64,000 nt of DNA from Cryptomeria japonica (Eukaryota; Streptophyta; Pinopsida; Cupressales; Cupressaceae), in the NCBI RefSeq assembly GCF_030272615.1, contig NC_081413.1, positions 564,326,010-564,390,009 of the forward strand, in the 5' to 3' direction. Shown here one piece after another: positions 1 through 12,191 of this stretch. The notes under the pieces are model-generated. The model saw only the letters and a list, made by a program, of their open reading frames with translations. It was not told where the DNA came from and searched no databases. A program made the translations under genes and the position numbers. Each line of letters begins with the position of its first letter. Within the stretch, counting starts at the first letter, position 1.

Positions 1-1077
1 AAATGGCACAAACTTTGATGTACCTACCTTGGTTATCCATTGGTCGATTATTCCAGAGAAGACATGTGTCCAAATAATGCAATTATTTCATTGGTCAAAA
101 TTGAGTTTGTTGTAACAAACCCTAATTAGGGTTTTCATTGTAAAATCTTGGCCATTGATCTCAAGTTGATCTGAGCCATTGAATTGTATTGAGGGCACTA
201 TATAAGCCGTGGCTCCTCATTTGTAATGGCTAATGGTTAGCTAATAGACAATAGGGAGAAAATAGTTGATAGTCAGTGAATAGGTAGTAGAATAGCAGAT
301 AGAATAGCAATTAGAGTAGACTAGGAAGAGAAGACAAGACATTGTTGCCTTAATTGTAAAGGCTTCTTTTTCATTGAAGATATGTTGCAATATGTCGTTT
401 CGTTGCAATATGCATGGTCTCTTGTTGAATCTTCATTTTAGATGATAGATAATTAAATTGAATGAAAGAAGTCGTTGAATGCACCTGTGTGGAATCCCTA
501 TAATCCATACCACTAACCTCTTACTGATTGTAAATGCGCCCTACGTGGTCAACTGGCATAAAATGAGCTTAATCTCAAGTCGTCACACGTCTATTGTTCA
601 TGCATTAACTTGAATGATGATCGATATCTGATGGTGTCCGATTTGAATATATTTGAAGCATCCCCCAGAAGATCGCACTGAGTTGGTGTTGAATTGTTCA
701 ACTTGATGGTGAGACCCAACCCAGTAGGACTCCACCTAGTCGTTCATCCATCTTCTCGCATTCTAGGTAGTAGAGTAGACGTCCTGAACCCTGCATCTTT
801 TCTCATTTGTTTGTCTTCCAATTAGTTAATAGGACCTGTGATTCCAGCAAATCAGATGTTTAGGTCGTCAAGTGTAAGTCCCCTTGTGATTCCAGCAAAA
901 TCACATCATACCACAGAGAGCTTATCCACACATAGAGATCCTACATAACAGAACCTTGGAGTTACTCCAACTGATCCTTCAGCGAGATCTTCAGCAGTCA
1001 GGAACTTTGTTCAAGAGAGGATAAGATATTTCGGTATTTTATTCTGTGTTTGCATGTGCATAAAAAACACATCAACA
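1..1077 (+). mobile_element. Family A LTR, right end (copy A1, cut by window edge)
   Basis: This is the 3' part of a long LTR. It aligns by eye to the right ends of A3 (to 13062), A5 (to 27920) and A6 (to 53967), and to the reversed left ends of A2 and A4. It contains a palindromic double telo-box at 117-135, a TATA-like box at 199-206, and the shared tail in which a 'gtaagtcccc..tgtgattccagca' block is followed by 'gttcaagagagga'. It ends in ACATCAACA at 1077. The left end and TSD are outside the window, so solo or paired status is unknown. Confidence 0.8.
117..206 (+). promoter_or_regulatory. Double telo-box palindrome and TATA box of copy A1
   Basis: AAACCCTAATTAGGGTTTT at 117-135 is a palindrome made of two head-to-head telo-box motifs (AAACCCTA). 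About 65 bases downstream is TATATAAG (199-206). The same pairing occurs in A3. Telo-boxes are known cis-elements of plant genes for translation and growth; promoter function here is inferred from position. Confidence 0.55.
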
Positions 1078-1960
1078 AGATGTTGTAAGATTATAGTGTC
1101 TTTCTAGGGATCTAGCCAATTTATCTAGTAGTTGATCAACTTGTTTAGTTACAATCAAGTTACCCCAAATGGAAACTAAGTACTTAGTTTGTATTTGATT
1201 CTTCACTAACTTGCTCTTGAACCATAGTTCCCACAAGTACCTAAGGTCTTGAATAAGCTTATATTCTCTGTCTTTGTGCATTGGATGATACTTGTATATG
1301 CTGGTCCATTTACTCCTACTTTTCCATCTTGCTGTGTCATCGTAAATAATTGTTGTCAATTGTAATTTTCTTCTAGTCTGACCTAACTTTGCAAAGCCAA
1401 CAGCACTAGATGTAATATAGTGTAATTTTACACTACCAATGCAACATAATAAAAAAAGTGAAACAATTCATACCAGATTTGATTGTTTGAGATTATAATA
1501 ATTAATGTTTTATTAAGGGTAGTGCTAAATAAAACAATACAATTTGGAGAGGACTGTACATAAATCAATGCACTTCCCTGACGGCAGAAATTCTTTTCAA
1601 AGAGCCAACAAGTGTCAGTTACTGCCGAGCCATGACAATTGGGTTAACTGTTTACAACTATTTACTTACCATCTTTGGCCAGCAATTAGATAACAAAATG
1701 AGTCAGCTGTACAAGTATTAACATAATGTAAAATTATATTGTTTACATATGCCTACATAAATATTCTCAATCACAAAAAAAAAATTGTGAAAAAAAGATG
1801 GATGGTGAACATGCAGGTCAGTTCATAATCATAATGCTCATTCAAACCCCAAGGATTCCATCTAACACGCATGCAAAGCCACACAATCAAATGAGTAGGA
1901 AAAAAATGTACTTGTGCACTGGGAAACTTAAACTAAAACAGAAGATGTAGCCTATCATAC
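1078..1960. other. Intron sequence without a recognised gene
   Basis: This stretch lies downstream of the CWC27 exon on the minus strand, so it should be the start of the next CWC27 intron. It is AT-rich. A 95-codon minus-strand frame (1072-1359) was not recognised. Nothing else is supportable. Confidence 0.5.
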
Positions 1961-2189
1961 CTTTCATTTCATCACGTGGCTTGTCCCTCAAATCACCCAA
2001 TTGTTTTCTTTTGCCAAGGATATGCTGTCTCATCCTTGCATCAAAATCTGCCTCATCCTCATCACTATAGCCATCTACATCAGACAACGCTTTCTTGTCC
2101 CCCTTTTTCAAAGAACCAATCTTATTTGCATTGAGAGCTTCTCTTACTGATGTTTGTAATTCCTTCTTCCTTATTGACTCCAAAGAATC
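1961..2189 (-). CDS. CWC27: CWC27 exon (C-terminal region), partial gene
   Basis: This 229-bp exon encodes 76 codons plus one base. The acceptor is ATGCATGCAG ending at 2190, with a weak pyrimidine tract; the donor is AAAG|GTATGA at 1961/1960. The peptide has a TSVREAL motif, an acidic stretch, and then ADFDARMRQHILGKRKQLGD, which I recognise as the conserved C-terminal block of plant CWC27 proteins. It is in phase with the exon at 55499-55631, which ends on a codon boundary while this one starts on one. CWC27 is a nuclear cyclophilin-type protein of the activated spliceosome. The reading frame has no stops, unlike the surrounding transposons, so it looks selected. The terminal exon is outside the window. 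Assignment of this exon alone is moderate; together with the two upstream exons it is strong. Confidence 0.78.
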
Positions 2190-2635
2190 CTGCATGCATT
2201 GAATTCCTAATTTTTTACAACATTTTAAGAACAATGCTCTTGGAGGTTTCTCAACATATTTGATGCACACAAATAAAAATAAAAAAATTTAGGGGAATGG
2301 GGGGAGTGAAATGATAGGCAAAAGAAACAGTTTCCCATGAAAACAATCGAAGGCAGGAACAGCACAGAGCAAGGTCAGAGGAAGACAGGAGGCAGATTCC
2401 ATTGAAAAATGACAGTCTTAATACATAATCAAACAAAAGGATTACATTGTAGATTACATCTATGACTATATCAAAAGTTGCAAGAATGCTTTATTTTATC
2501 AGAAATACAGTCTCATTAATCTAACAAGATCCATCTGAAAGGTTAAAAAAAAGTTTCTGACTGTCATATTCTTGTTGCTAAAAGAAAAACTAAAGCTTTA
2601 GATGATGGGCAGTAAAATTCCCAAATAAATGTTTC

Positions 2636-2637
<2 letters not shown>

Positions 2638-2666
<29 letters not shown>
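2638..2666. repeat. (AC)n microsatellite
   Basis: An uninterrupted AC dinucleotide run of about 29 bases within the CWC27 intron, between the exon and the Copia C remnant. Confidence 0.95.
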
Positions 2667-2668
<2 letters not shown>

Positions 2669-2729
2669 TAATATGCAACAGTGCATTCACACTCAAATAA
2701 TATACATGGGCAATGAAAGGATCCAACAA

Positions 2730-3571
2730 ATATGGTAATGTCAGGAATGTGATCCACTCTAGATGCATGAGCGTGTATACTAGTCAAAGGAACTGTAAGA
2801 TAATCTCAAGCAAAATGTGAAAAGGAAAAGAGATACATTATCAATAATCCCAACAGCAAAAATGTCACTACTCTTCAAGTCTCTAATAATCACTAAATCT
2901 GGTGTGAACTCCTACGGATGTACACCACTATGTGAAAACTGATAGATGGAAAGGTGATTTATTGACAATGAACACAAAATACAGCATTGAATGTGCTGTC
3001 TCCAATATCAATAGTTCCTTTCCCACAAACACTCATATATGTGTTGTTTCCCATCAGGATGTGTAGTTAAATACAAGATTCAAATATGCATACCCTGTGA
3101 TGAAGCCATATTATGTGACACTCCTGAATTAAGAAGCCATCTCCCCACTGAAGACTTGTTGAAAAAAAGATTGTGTTACCTTACATCTTTTCTTTCCCAT
3201 TTGCCACTCAAGTTGTCTTTGATAGTGAAGATGAAAATGATGTGGAAGAAGATGCACCAGATGACAAAGACAAAGGCAATTGGATATTGTTCATTTGAAG
3301 GAAGTGTTTTAAATCATCAATTTGTTTTGCATAACACTGATGCTCATCATGTCCCTGTTTTTCGCAATATGCACATTTGGGTCCCTCCTTCCTAGATGAT
3401 TCTCCCTAAGAAGAGGAAGAGGAATCAAGAGTAGCTTGTGACGGTGATTCCTTTGCTTGTTCATTGTTCTTTAAGTCCTTTTTTCTGTTTCTTTTCTTTG
3501 CTGTTTAAAGCCTTGTGACCTTTTGTGCTTTGATTAGCAATAAGAGCTCAAAGACTTAAAAGTTCCCATCT
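2730..3571 (-). pseudogene. Copia C: gag C-terminus, zinc knuckle and start of pol (decayed)
   Basis: Read on the minus strand, this remnant shows a Lys-rich gag tail, then a CCHC zinc knuckle KCAYCEKQGHDEHQC (3334-3375), then degraded sequence. Around 2750-2890 it resembles the stretch between the protease and integrase core of Copia polyproteins (TPDLVIIRDLKSSDIFAVGI). Stops and frameshifts are scattered throughout. The upstream half of gag is at 7537-7980, separated by LTR copy A2. To the left of 2730 the element is lost, and no 3' LTR was found. In Ty1/Copia elements gag forms the virus-like particle and the knuckle binds the RNA; this copy cannot encode either. Confidence 0.7.
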
Positions 3572-4434
3572 GTAGCTGTTTACGGGTGTTTTATGACCAC
3601 ACCAACACACAATAAAAAACCAAGGCATCTTATCCTCTCTTGAGCAAAACCTCATGTATGCTAAGATTGCAAAAGATCATACAAGTGACTCCAAGGTTCT
3701 TCTTTGTCAGATCTTGATGTGTGAATAAGATCAGTAGTCGTTGTGATATGCTGGTAACACAAAGGGACTTACGTTTAAATCATTCTTCACTTCTTCTGCA
3801 ATGTTGGCTGGAACTTTTTCATCGGATATTGCAATCTTGTGATGCTTCTTCTTTGAACGGACACAACTAAAATGAACTGAAATTAAAAGGGGAAAGGGTT
3901 AGAGAAACCTAATTCTAATCCTAAGGACAATGATATCAATGCACATGGCTCTAATGGACAAAATCCAAATAAACCAAGTTTTGGTTCACCAAGATCAACT
4001 ACAACTCCACAAGAACTGGTGCAATCTTCCAAGGGTTATGCAATGAATTTTCATATCATAATGAATGCCATCATAACAAACAATGCACATTCAATGATTG
4101 AAGTTAAGCATCTATATAAAAGGCTCAAGCTAACTTTACACTACAAATTATAATCAATAAGATGCAAAAAGTATGAGCCATGGAAATTCATCAAACACCA
4201 TCAAATTCTCCTTTGAAATCAAAGCACTTCATCTAACAATTAAGAAATTGGAAGAACACCATGCAACAAGTTGAAATAAACATGAATCCACCATATCTTC
4301 AATGAAACAAAATTTTATTTCTCCAAGTCTTACAACAATGTCTTCTCCTTCTACTCTAATCCTACTCTAAGGAGCTAGAGCTCTCTACATCTAATGAGCT
4401 AACTATCTAATGAATTACAAAAGTGAAGGCAAGG

Positions 4435-4501
4435 CCTTTTATAGAGATCCTTCCACAAATAAACAGCCAAGATTACACCATGCAAAACCTAATTAGGGTT
4501 T
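4435..4501 (-). promoter_or_regulatory. Telo-box palindrome and TATA box of copy A2
   Basis: AAAACCTAATTAGGGTTT (4483-4500) is followed on the minus strand by CTATAAAAGG (4444-4435). Order and spacing match copies A1 and A3. A promoter role is inferred. Confidence 0.5.
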
Positions 4502-4933
4502 GACCAAAAATGACCTATGTGATGCCAAGTAGTGGACCTATGAATTAAATAAGGCATCACGCCCATCATGTATAAAATGACCCATCACTCCAAATGAGGC
4601 ACCCACTATGCATTAAATAGCCCACCACTCCATTATGCATTTAATAGCTCATTGCCCAAAATAGGGTGCCCACTATCCCTTTCCTTGGTGGCCAATGCAA
4701 TCAATTTGGTTGTGACGGTTGGGAGACATTTGATTGGCCAGAGAGGGTGACGAGGCGCCAACTCAACATGCTGGACACTATGTGGACCCAGTAACTCATC
4801 ATGAAGAATATACCATTTTGACCGATTGTGATGGAGTGTATTCTCGAATTGCATCATCTAGACTAAGGTTCTAACTTTGTTGACCTCTTCTGAAATTATC
4901 CTTCCTTGATCATTTTCTTCTTTCCACGTACTT

Positions 4934-5127
4934 GGGTTCGAGAATTCACCTTCTTGAATTATCTTTCCTTGTTGACGACTGTCATTCCTTGAGTCCTTTC
5001 CTTCTGACTTTTGATTTTGGATTTCAGGAGGGGTTCGAGAATTCACCTTCTTGAATTATCTTTCCTTGTTGACGACTGTCATTCCTTGAGTCCTTTCCTT
5101 CTGACTTTTGATTTTGGATTTCAGGAG
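4934..5127. repeat. 97-bp tandem duplication inside A2
   Basis: Two head-to-tail copies (4934-5030 and 5031-5127), each beginning GGGTTCGAGAATTCACC and ending in GGATTTCAGGAGG, are identical by eye. The lack of differences suggests a recent duplication. Confidence 0.9.
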
Positions 5128-5903
5128 GAAATTCTTCCTTCTACATCTGCACTTGAACTTTAATCTTTGAGGTCTTAAACTGGCAATCTTTGGAATTGGA
5201 ATTCCTTTATGCCTTTCGAACTTCCTTGTAATAATGCCCTTGAACTAGAGAGAAGAATCTTTGATGCTCCCTTTTCGTCCTTTGCCAAATGCCATAGCAA
5301 AGGCATTACCTTAAGCATTAAATTCCATGCCTCGTGTCATTTCTCCACCTTGGGCATGTTAAGTTTAAGAGATCAGATTTTAAATTTCAAAGTTATCTGA
5401 CAGTTGTCAAGATTGTCTTCTAAAAGAGATTCAACTTGGTTCAAACCCTTGGTTCAATTTGCTTTGTTAATGGTGATCTGCTGAACAGAGTGATCACGTC
5501 ACGGTGATAGAATTTGGTCTAACTGTAACTGATGCAATGCAGATTGAGAGGTGATATAATGTATGCAGAACAAGGAGTTCGATCTGCTAATAATATCATA
5601 TGATTCTGATATATTGAATGCAGACTGTATTTAATGATACTATCTTCTGTTGTTGATCGATATCAAGGTGAAGGAAGAGATTGAATAGATATACGTAGCA
5701 TTATATCTAATTCAAACAACACGACTTCCTTAGTCATTACATCTCTTCCTAACCATCACGACCCTCCAAGATCAATTAGATAACAAACACGTCTAACAGC
5801 AAGTTAATAATAAACCACTTAATCATTGCATCGGTTCAAGTGTTAACACGTCAAAGATGGATTAGTTAACATGGAATAACAAGGGATCGATTTACATTTT
5901 GAC

Positions 5904-5945
5904 ATTACATAGAATCGATTAATATATGAATCGATTCTATGTAAT
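5904..5945. repeat. Perfect 17-bp inverted repeat
   Basis: ATTACATAGAATCGATT (5904-5920) and its exact reverse complement (5929-5945) flank an 8-base AT-rich loop. A second, looser ATCGAT-rich palindrome follows to about 5990. It lies in the U3-like part of A2. Confidence 0.9.
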
Positions 5946-7536
5946 ATGCATATTACATATGAATCGATTAATATATTAATCGATATATGTTAATTGTCCA
6001 AGGGAATCTTATCATATAATAGTCAATTCAAGCGCAATGTCTATTAATTATTAACCTAAGTTGTTTAGATGACTCAGTCAGATCAGATTACTGACTGATG
6101 CTATTCTTCAACAGGGTGCATATGAGACAAGTGGAAGGAATTTTCAATGCCTTAAAAAAAATTTCATGATCTTTTCTTTCCTTTCCTGGAGGTGGGCACA
6201 TTCCTGAGATGAAGGAGTAATTTCAAGTGCTTGGGTGCCAACTCCGTTCTGGTGGAGGAATTCTTCGGACTTTGGCGAATTCTGGATGTGTTGTAGGATT
6301 TTCCATGCCTTTGATATTTCATTCATTTCCATGCTCTCATGCAAACCTAGGTGTATTCCTGATGTGAAGGAAGAATTTTTTATACTTAGACATTTTTTCA
6401 TTTTCCAAGAATTCTGTCCTACTTGAGAGTCCGGGGGAAGAAACTTCCAACAATTAGCCAATTTTACACAATTTCCAAGAATTTTGTTCTGAAGGGAGGA
6501 ATTTTGGTCATGAGGAAAAAAACCTCCTCTTGGATTTTGTGCCACAAGAGCCTACCTAGGCACATCTGGGGGGTGAAGGAGGAATTTCCTCTTGCAAGGA
6601 AAATCCTCCCTGCCTTGGGATTTGCACCCAAGAAGGGAGGATGGGTGCATTCAAGGGGTCATGGAGGAAATTTCACGTTTTGGAAAATTCCTCCACTTCA
6701 TTAGGATTGCACTCACTCTTCTGGATCTTGTGCATTTTGAGCAAGGTGAAGGATTTTTTAAACTTTGGAAGATTCCTCCTGTTCTTGGGAATTGCGCCCA
6801 ATAATATTTTCCATGCCTTGTCATTTTCGAGGAGGATTTTCAAACACATCCACAATTTGATCATCTGCCTGCTCTTCAACTTTTCCAGATTTAGAATTGG
6901 ATTTTCGGGAACATTTTGTCATCAATGCCTTGCCAATTGCCAGAGATAGACCTTCCAAAAATAGACTTACTAAAAATAGTAAGTTTTTCCAAACACCAAA
7001 CTAGGGCAGACTGGGACACAATGACACTTACTAAAAATAGACATTGCTAAAATAGTAAGTGTGTAAACACAAAATTAAGCCAATTCAGGCCACAGTGAAA
7101 CTTACTAAAAATAGTAAGTGCTCAAAATTTGCTCAAATTTCACCGGTAGCTTCCTTGAAGGATTCTCTTTTCAATTCTCAATACATCAAATCCCTAATTC
7201 GAAGGAAACGTAATGAAGTTCATTGTTAGCAAAATGCAAAGTTCGAAGGATAAAGCAATAAGCACAATGCATTTCTCAATACATCAAAACCCTAATTCTC
7301 GACTTGATGACAATATTAAGACTGTATCCTGTCTAGGTTATATATTCCTTAAGAATCCATTCCCTACTTAGGCATTTCATCACCTTTAACGATCAAAATC
7401 CAAACCAACAAGACCTTATAACTCATTCCTTAGGGTCGGGAGATGACACGGACTGTAAACGACTTGGTTTATTCAGCAAAAAAGAGGGGGTCCCCATTTG
7501 CAATGGGGCGATGTGTGAAAATGTCACAACAGTACC

Positions 7537-7980
7537 AACTTTATCTACTCCCTAGTGAGTGATCTAACAATCTCACCAAGTGAAGGCATCACAAACGTGA
7601 TACCAAGAGCATCTCTAGTAGCGTAGAATGTAAAAACAAAAACTAAAAGATCAGCATGAAGTTTGGCAAGGATGGAAAGAATCAACTAGGTGTCATGTTT
7701 CTCAATACCACATTGTTTTAACTGCAATTTGAGTGATTTCAGTTTGATAAAGAAGTCCTAGATGCTGCCAAAGTCTGTAGGATTCAAGCCAATAAGTTCA
7801 TCCTCCAACTGAAAACCTTTCAAACTATCTTGCTTCCCAAATAAGTTCTCCAACTTGGTCCATATCTAATTTGGTGTAGTGCAAGACCCAATGTGAAAAA
7901 GGAGATCACGAGAAATGGACATGCATAAAGTTCCATAAGCTTCATCACACCTATTATACCACTTTCTCTTTACTACAATG
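7537..7980 (-). pseudogene. Copia C gag, N-terminal half (decayed)
   Basis: Minus-strand reading gives the typical UBN2-type gag of plant Copia elements: a block ending in SISRDLLFHIGS, then WTKLENLFGKQDSLKGFQLEDELIGL, cut here to its conserved KLENLFGKQ and QLEDEL cores, then DFFIKLKSLKLQLKQCGIEK. Several stops interrupt it. It is the 5' half of the gag whose zinc knuckle lies at 3334-3375; the two halves are separated by A2 with its TSD. Confidence 0.75.
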
Positions 7981-9075
7981 ACTATTGCTTCAAGTTCTAT
8001 AACCATGATAACTCAATATAACCCCAAATTCTTTAGATATATCTCCATTTGTTTTCCACCCATAATAGTTGAATGGGTTGAGTGGAGCAATTTGGGTTTA
8101 ATCCATGATACATACTCAAAAATACAAAAAATGGAAGGAGATATAGCAATATACCCCTCATAATACAAGAAAATAACATCCTTGCTAGAAAAATTCACTT
8201 TTTTGCAATTTGTCCAAATATTAAACCAAAATAGAAAATTCAACTTTTGATTCAAGTAAAAAGTACCTAATAAAAAATCTATAAAAAATGGATTGGATGG
8301 CTGCATAGAGCTCAAAACTAGCTTTTCAAAACCTAATTTTTTTCAAAAGACAAACTCACACACCAAAGTTATGCCCAATTTTGAAAAAGTGCTCTAAAAG
8401 GACATATAAAAGCAACAAGTGTTTATTGGGCCGTACTTGAGTGATTGGTCAGAGGCGCCACTAGCAAAGGCTACAAATTGAGTGATTTTGGATCATTGCT
8501 AGCAATGTGGTTGGGTTTGAGGAGCAAATTCTGATAGTGGTGGCTGGGCGAAGCAACCGCAAAGGCCCAAGCAACATTATGGTTTGGACCCCCTTGAATA
8601 ACTCGGCAATGACCCTAGCTAAAAATTCTTAGCAACCAAAATTCATTTAACCGTTGGACCATGTAGAAAAACTAGTTACCACATTGAAAACCTTTATTGA
8701 TGGCACACTTGCAAAAGGTGATTGCAAGGAGCAATATGAGGGCTTTTTGCGATTTGACTGCCACAACTCAAAATTTATTGAAATTTTAAAAAGCACCATG
8801 AATTTTTTGCTAGTCACTGGACATTGAATTTTCGGAAACAATGGTACGAATTGTACGGTCGTCCAGATCCATAAAGTTGTACCAGATTTTGTACCAGCAT
8901 TATGGAACCCACAAAAAAATGCCTTAAATTTTTTCTTAACTCCAATTTCAATGTTTGGAAAATCAATCTTAAGGTTTTAATGCCTTTTAGACAATGATAT
9001 TCATTTTGCACCAAGATGCACTCTTTGAATGATCAAGGTCAAATTTCTCAAAAAAAAAAGAAAGCAAATTGCAGA
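7981..9075 (-). other. Copia C 5' leader, no coding sequence recognised
   Basis: This sequence lies between the Copia C primer-binding site and the start of its gag. Short frames on both strands were not recognised. Confidence 0.45.
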
Positions 9076-9093
9076 TCTAGAGCTCTAATACCA
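9076..9093 (-). other. Copia C primer-binding site
   Basis: On the minus strand the sequence TGGTATTAGAGCTC directly follows the LTR boundary. It matches the initiator-tRNA-Met complement used by plant Copia elements (usual core TGGTATCAGAGC) with one clear difference. Confidence 0.7.
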
Positions 9094-9579
9094 TGTTGAA
9101 GTCACACTCAAATACCATGTTGGAGTTGATGATTAAGCCCCCACAAAACCCCAAAAGTCACCTACAATTATAACACCCAATCACATAAGAGAGAAGCAAT
9201 AGATTTGCTAAGAAATCTGACAATTCATTGGATGCAAAATGATAGTGATTACAATATACAATGAAAACTTTGTTATAAAGACAAGGATGAAACCCTAGAT
9301 GAGAATATAATTAGATCATGACATGTGTCCCAATCCTATGACTTGAGAAAAAAAAGGTACATGACCTAAGCAAGCTAATATGAATAGGTCCAAAAAGAAA
9401 TAATTAGATGATTACCTTTTTCACACCAACACCATACAAAGTAAAAAGCTTGTCACCGATGAAGGGGAAGGAATTAAATTATTTAAACCTTGTTAAAATG
9501 TGCTCCAAGGTCCATAATACAAGAAATTGATAGATGGAAAAACTGTAGGCCCATATTTGAAGAAAATGATAATGATACT
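9094..9579 (-). mobile_element. Copia C 5' LTR (part), interrupted by A3
   Basis: The inner LTR boundary starts TGTTGAAGTCAC on the plus strand at 9094, next to the primer-binding site. The outer end is not seen before A3 begins at 9580. The LTR may continue after A3 from 13068 and end near ACACCAACA at 13170, but with no second LTR in the window this cannot be confirmed. Confidence 0.5.
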
Positions 9580-10149
9580 TGTTGTAGCCTTTTCACACAT
9601 TGCCCCATTGCAACTCCCCCTGTTTTTGTTTTCTAGGGTTTTGCATTAGCGTCACAACTGCGAATCACTAGTCTTTTTGCAATGAGGGATCATTGGTCAG
9701 TTGAGAAAATCATGGTCATAACAGTGTCTTGACGCCATCAATGTGCTTAAGGGGCCCAAAGGACAAAAAATGCAATTGATTTGGGTCAATTTGGACAACT
9801 TTCTATTTTTGGAAAGTTTTGCTTTTTTCCTTTTCCTATTTTTTTAGGAAGTTTCATTTTGGTATTTTGAGCATGATCCCTAGCATGGCTATTTTAGAAA
9901 GTTTTTCCTATTTTTTAGGAAATCTTGTTTTTTCTATTTTTGGAAAGGGGGTCTAGGGTTTGCTCAGTTGACTCAAGATTTTGGTGAAAATGGTGCAAAA
10001 TCTCAAGTTTGATCCGAAAAGGGCATCAAGTTCCTAAATTTGTGGAGATTCGATGGATTTGAAGGCACGATGAAGAAAATACCAAAATCATGAGATGCTA
10101 ATTTTGGTGAAGTATGGAGAATGTTTTTATGAAGTTTTGATCTTGATGA

Positions 10150-10800
10150 GGAAAGGAATCTCCAAAGTCCGCCCTGCCTTGGCAAATCTGATCAGCACGT
10201 TAGGAAAAGAAATGGTAAAGTCCACCATAGAGAGGAAAGAAACTCCCAGACTCCGCTTTGCATCAAGGAAAACTTTTCTTCAACTCCGCCCTTGGTTAGG
10301 AAAGAAATCTTCAAGGTCCGCTCAAGGAAGAAAAGAAAGTCTTGAAGTCCGATTTGCATTGAGGAAAAGATTTCATTAAGTCCGCCTTGATAAGGAAAAA
10401 TGTTTGCCAAGTCCGATTTGGATGAGGAAAAGAATTCATGAACACCGCCCCAATGAGGAAAAGAATTCATGAACTCCACCCAGCCTTAAGAAAAATTTTG
10501 GCCAAGTCCGCCCAACATGAGGAAAGTTTTTGGTGAACTCCACTTTGCATTGAGGAAAGTTTTTGCTGAAGTCCGATTTGGGTAAGGAAAAATATTCACC
10601 AAGTCTGCCTAGAAGGGGAAATATTTTGGCAAAATCCATTGTGAAGAGGAAAATATCTTTCAAACACCGCATTACATGAGGAAAGTTTTCCATCAACTTC
10701 GATTTGAGAAAGGGAAAGATTTTTGTGAAGTCCGATAGAGGAAAAGATTTTACCAAGTCCGATTTGAAAGATTCCATCAAACTGATTTCAGAAAGAAAGG
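10150..10800 (+). repeat. Array of imperfect short repeats in A3
   Basis: About 18 units of variable length (roughly 30-45 bp) alternate a 'GAGGAAAAGA/GAGGAAAGTTTT' purine block with 'AAGTCCGCC' or 'AAGTCCGATTTG'. Other family A copies have arrays in the same place but with different unit sequences. Confidence 0.75.
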
Positions 10801-11620
10801 TTGAATTCAAATTTTGGAAAGAAAGAAGGTGAAGTTCGATTCATAAGTTAACTGAAAATAAAATTAGAAACTTCCCCCAAGGGACTGAACTCAACAAGGA
10901 AACGTGATCAACTCAATTTATGACTGAGTTCGATGAATGTGAAGAAGATAGAAACAAATCAACACTGAATTTAGAAATGTAAATCGAACTTCATGAGATG
11001 GATTATTCTTATAAGGAATTAAACATTGATTCAAACAGTTCGCATTTTGCAGAGCAGAGCATTTGAAGAGGAAAGTATTTCAAAAGTTTCTAAGGCATTT
11101 CAAAGGTTTCAAGGGTATTTTAAAAATGTTTCTAAGGCATTGAAGAGGAGGCAAACAAAGATTTTCATCTATTTCTCATCTGCTTTTCAAGGTGACAGGT
11201 ATTCTAGTTCATTTTCTGCCTTTTGGTGAAGATTCAAATCACATCTTTGGTGATTTTCAATCTACCTTGCAAGTTTTGGAGGAGATTTTCAGGAAATTTT
11301 GGTACGATTTTCACATATTATCCAGATTTTGAATCTGATTTTAACATTAATTCACAGATTTTGGGACTGAGTTTTTCATTTTCAGATTTCTCGAGGACCA
11401 TTTTCAGTCCCAAACTTTAAATCAGACCAAATTTTAGTAAGTTCCAATCAATTTTACAGTGCTTTTTCACACTTGCAGTCTGTTGGCTATCTGAAAACTT
11501 AAATGTTGAGGAATTGGAGTAAAAGGGACCAAAATCAGAACTCATTATGGCATCAAAACTTCGAATTTACACTCAAAGTTAGAATCCTAACTTAATTTTT
11601 TTTGGTTTTGCAGATCATAG

Positions 11621-11965
11621 ATGACAGCGGAGGCAGGATCGTCAAGGAAAACATAAATGAAGTTTTTGCCAGGAGGAATTTCAAGGCATCAAGAAAGAAA
11701 AGTCCTCGAACCTGGTGAAAACATAGAAAAAATTTCACACTTCTTGGGGGATGTCATCTACAATCCCAGACCTATTGAAGCAATCAGGGCAACTTATTGA
11801 AGGATTTCATCTACTAAAGAATTAAATACAAGCTCCCAATCAGAATCAGATGGTGACAAGAAGAGTATTCCAAACAAATTTTCATACTTAGACAATTTCT
11901 TGACACAAATTGGAGAATTCAGAGAGGAAATTCAAAGGAATAACATCATATCCAGTTCAAGCTAG
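11621..11965 (+). pseudogene. LTR-internal reading frame in A3 (two stops)
   Basis: A frame of 114 codons starts at ATG 11621, eight bases after an acceptor-like TTTTTTTTGGTTTTGCAG, and ends at TAG 11963. Two in-frame stops interrupt it, a TAA about 11 codons in and a TGA near the middle. The peptide is hydrophilic and Ser/Lys/Glu-rich, with no known domain. A6 has a much longer frame in the corresponding place and A5 has a short one behind GTTTTGCAG. Function unknown. Confidence 0.45.
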
Positions 11966-12191
11966 AGGAAATCTAACACGCTAAGGTGGCGCCTCATCAT
12001 CTTCCAACCGATCAGATTGTTCCAAGTCAACATGTCCAAGTTCAATGAGCTTGACTTATCCACGGAAGCTTCTAGAAGGCACACTCCACAATGCAACAAC
12101 CTTCTATTTTATTATTGATTTATATTTAGCAACAAGGGCAAGTATCCCCTAATGTAATTTTCTCATTGGTCGGGAGGTAGTTAGTTGTAAC

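Larger units (their letters stand above)
3577..7531 (-). mobile_element. Family A LTR copy A2 (solo, reverse orientation)
   Basis: The unit is 3955 bp. Its left end TGTTTACGGGTGTTTTATG is the reverse of the family's right end; its right end ...GGGGTCCCCATTTGCAATGG...GTCACAACA is the reverse of the family start. Flanks are GTAGC (3572-3576) and GTACC (7532-7536), a 4/5 TSD. It sits inside the Copia C gag, whose reading resumes on the other side. Read on the minus strand the order is: start hairpin, an array region of short imperfect repeats (about 6.1-6.8 kb), a double telo-box (4483-4501), TATAAAAGG (4435-4444) and the conserved tail. No internal retroviral region is present. Confidence 0.8.

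Noticed and set aside
1072-1359. A 95-codon minus-strand frame with a Lys/Trp-rich, protein-like composition
   Set aside because: No family recognised, it overlaps the end of LTR A1, and no splice or conservation evidence supports it.
3039-3395. A 118-codon plus-strand frame
   Set aside because: It is antisense to the Copia C gag zinc-knuckle region.
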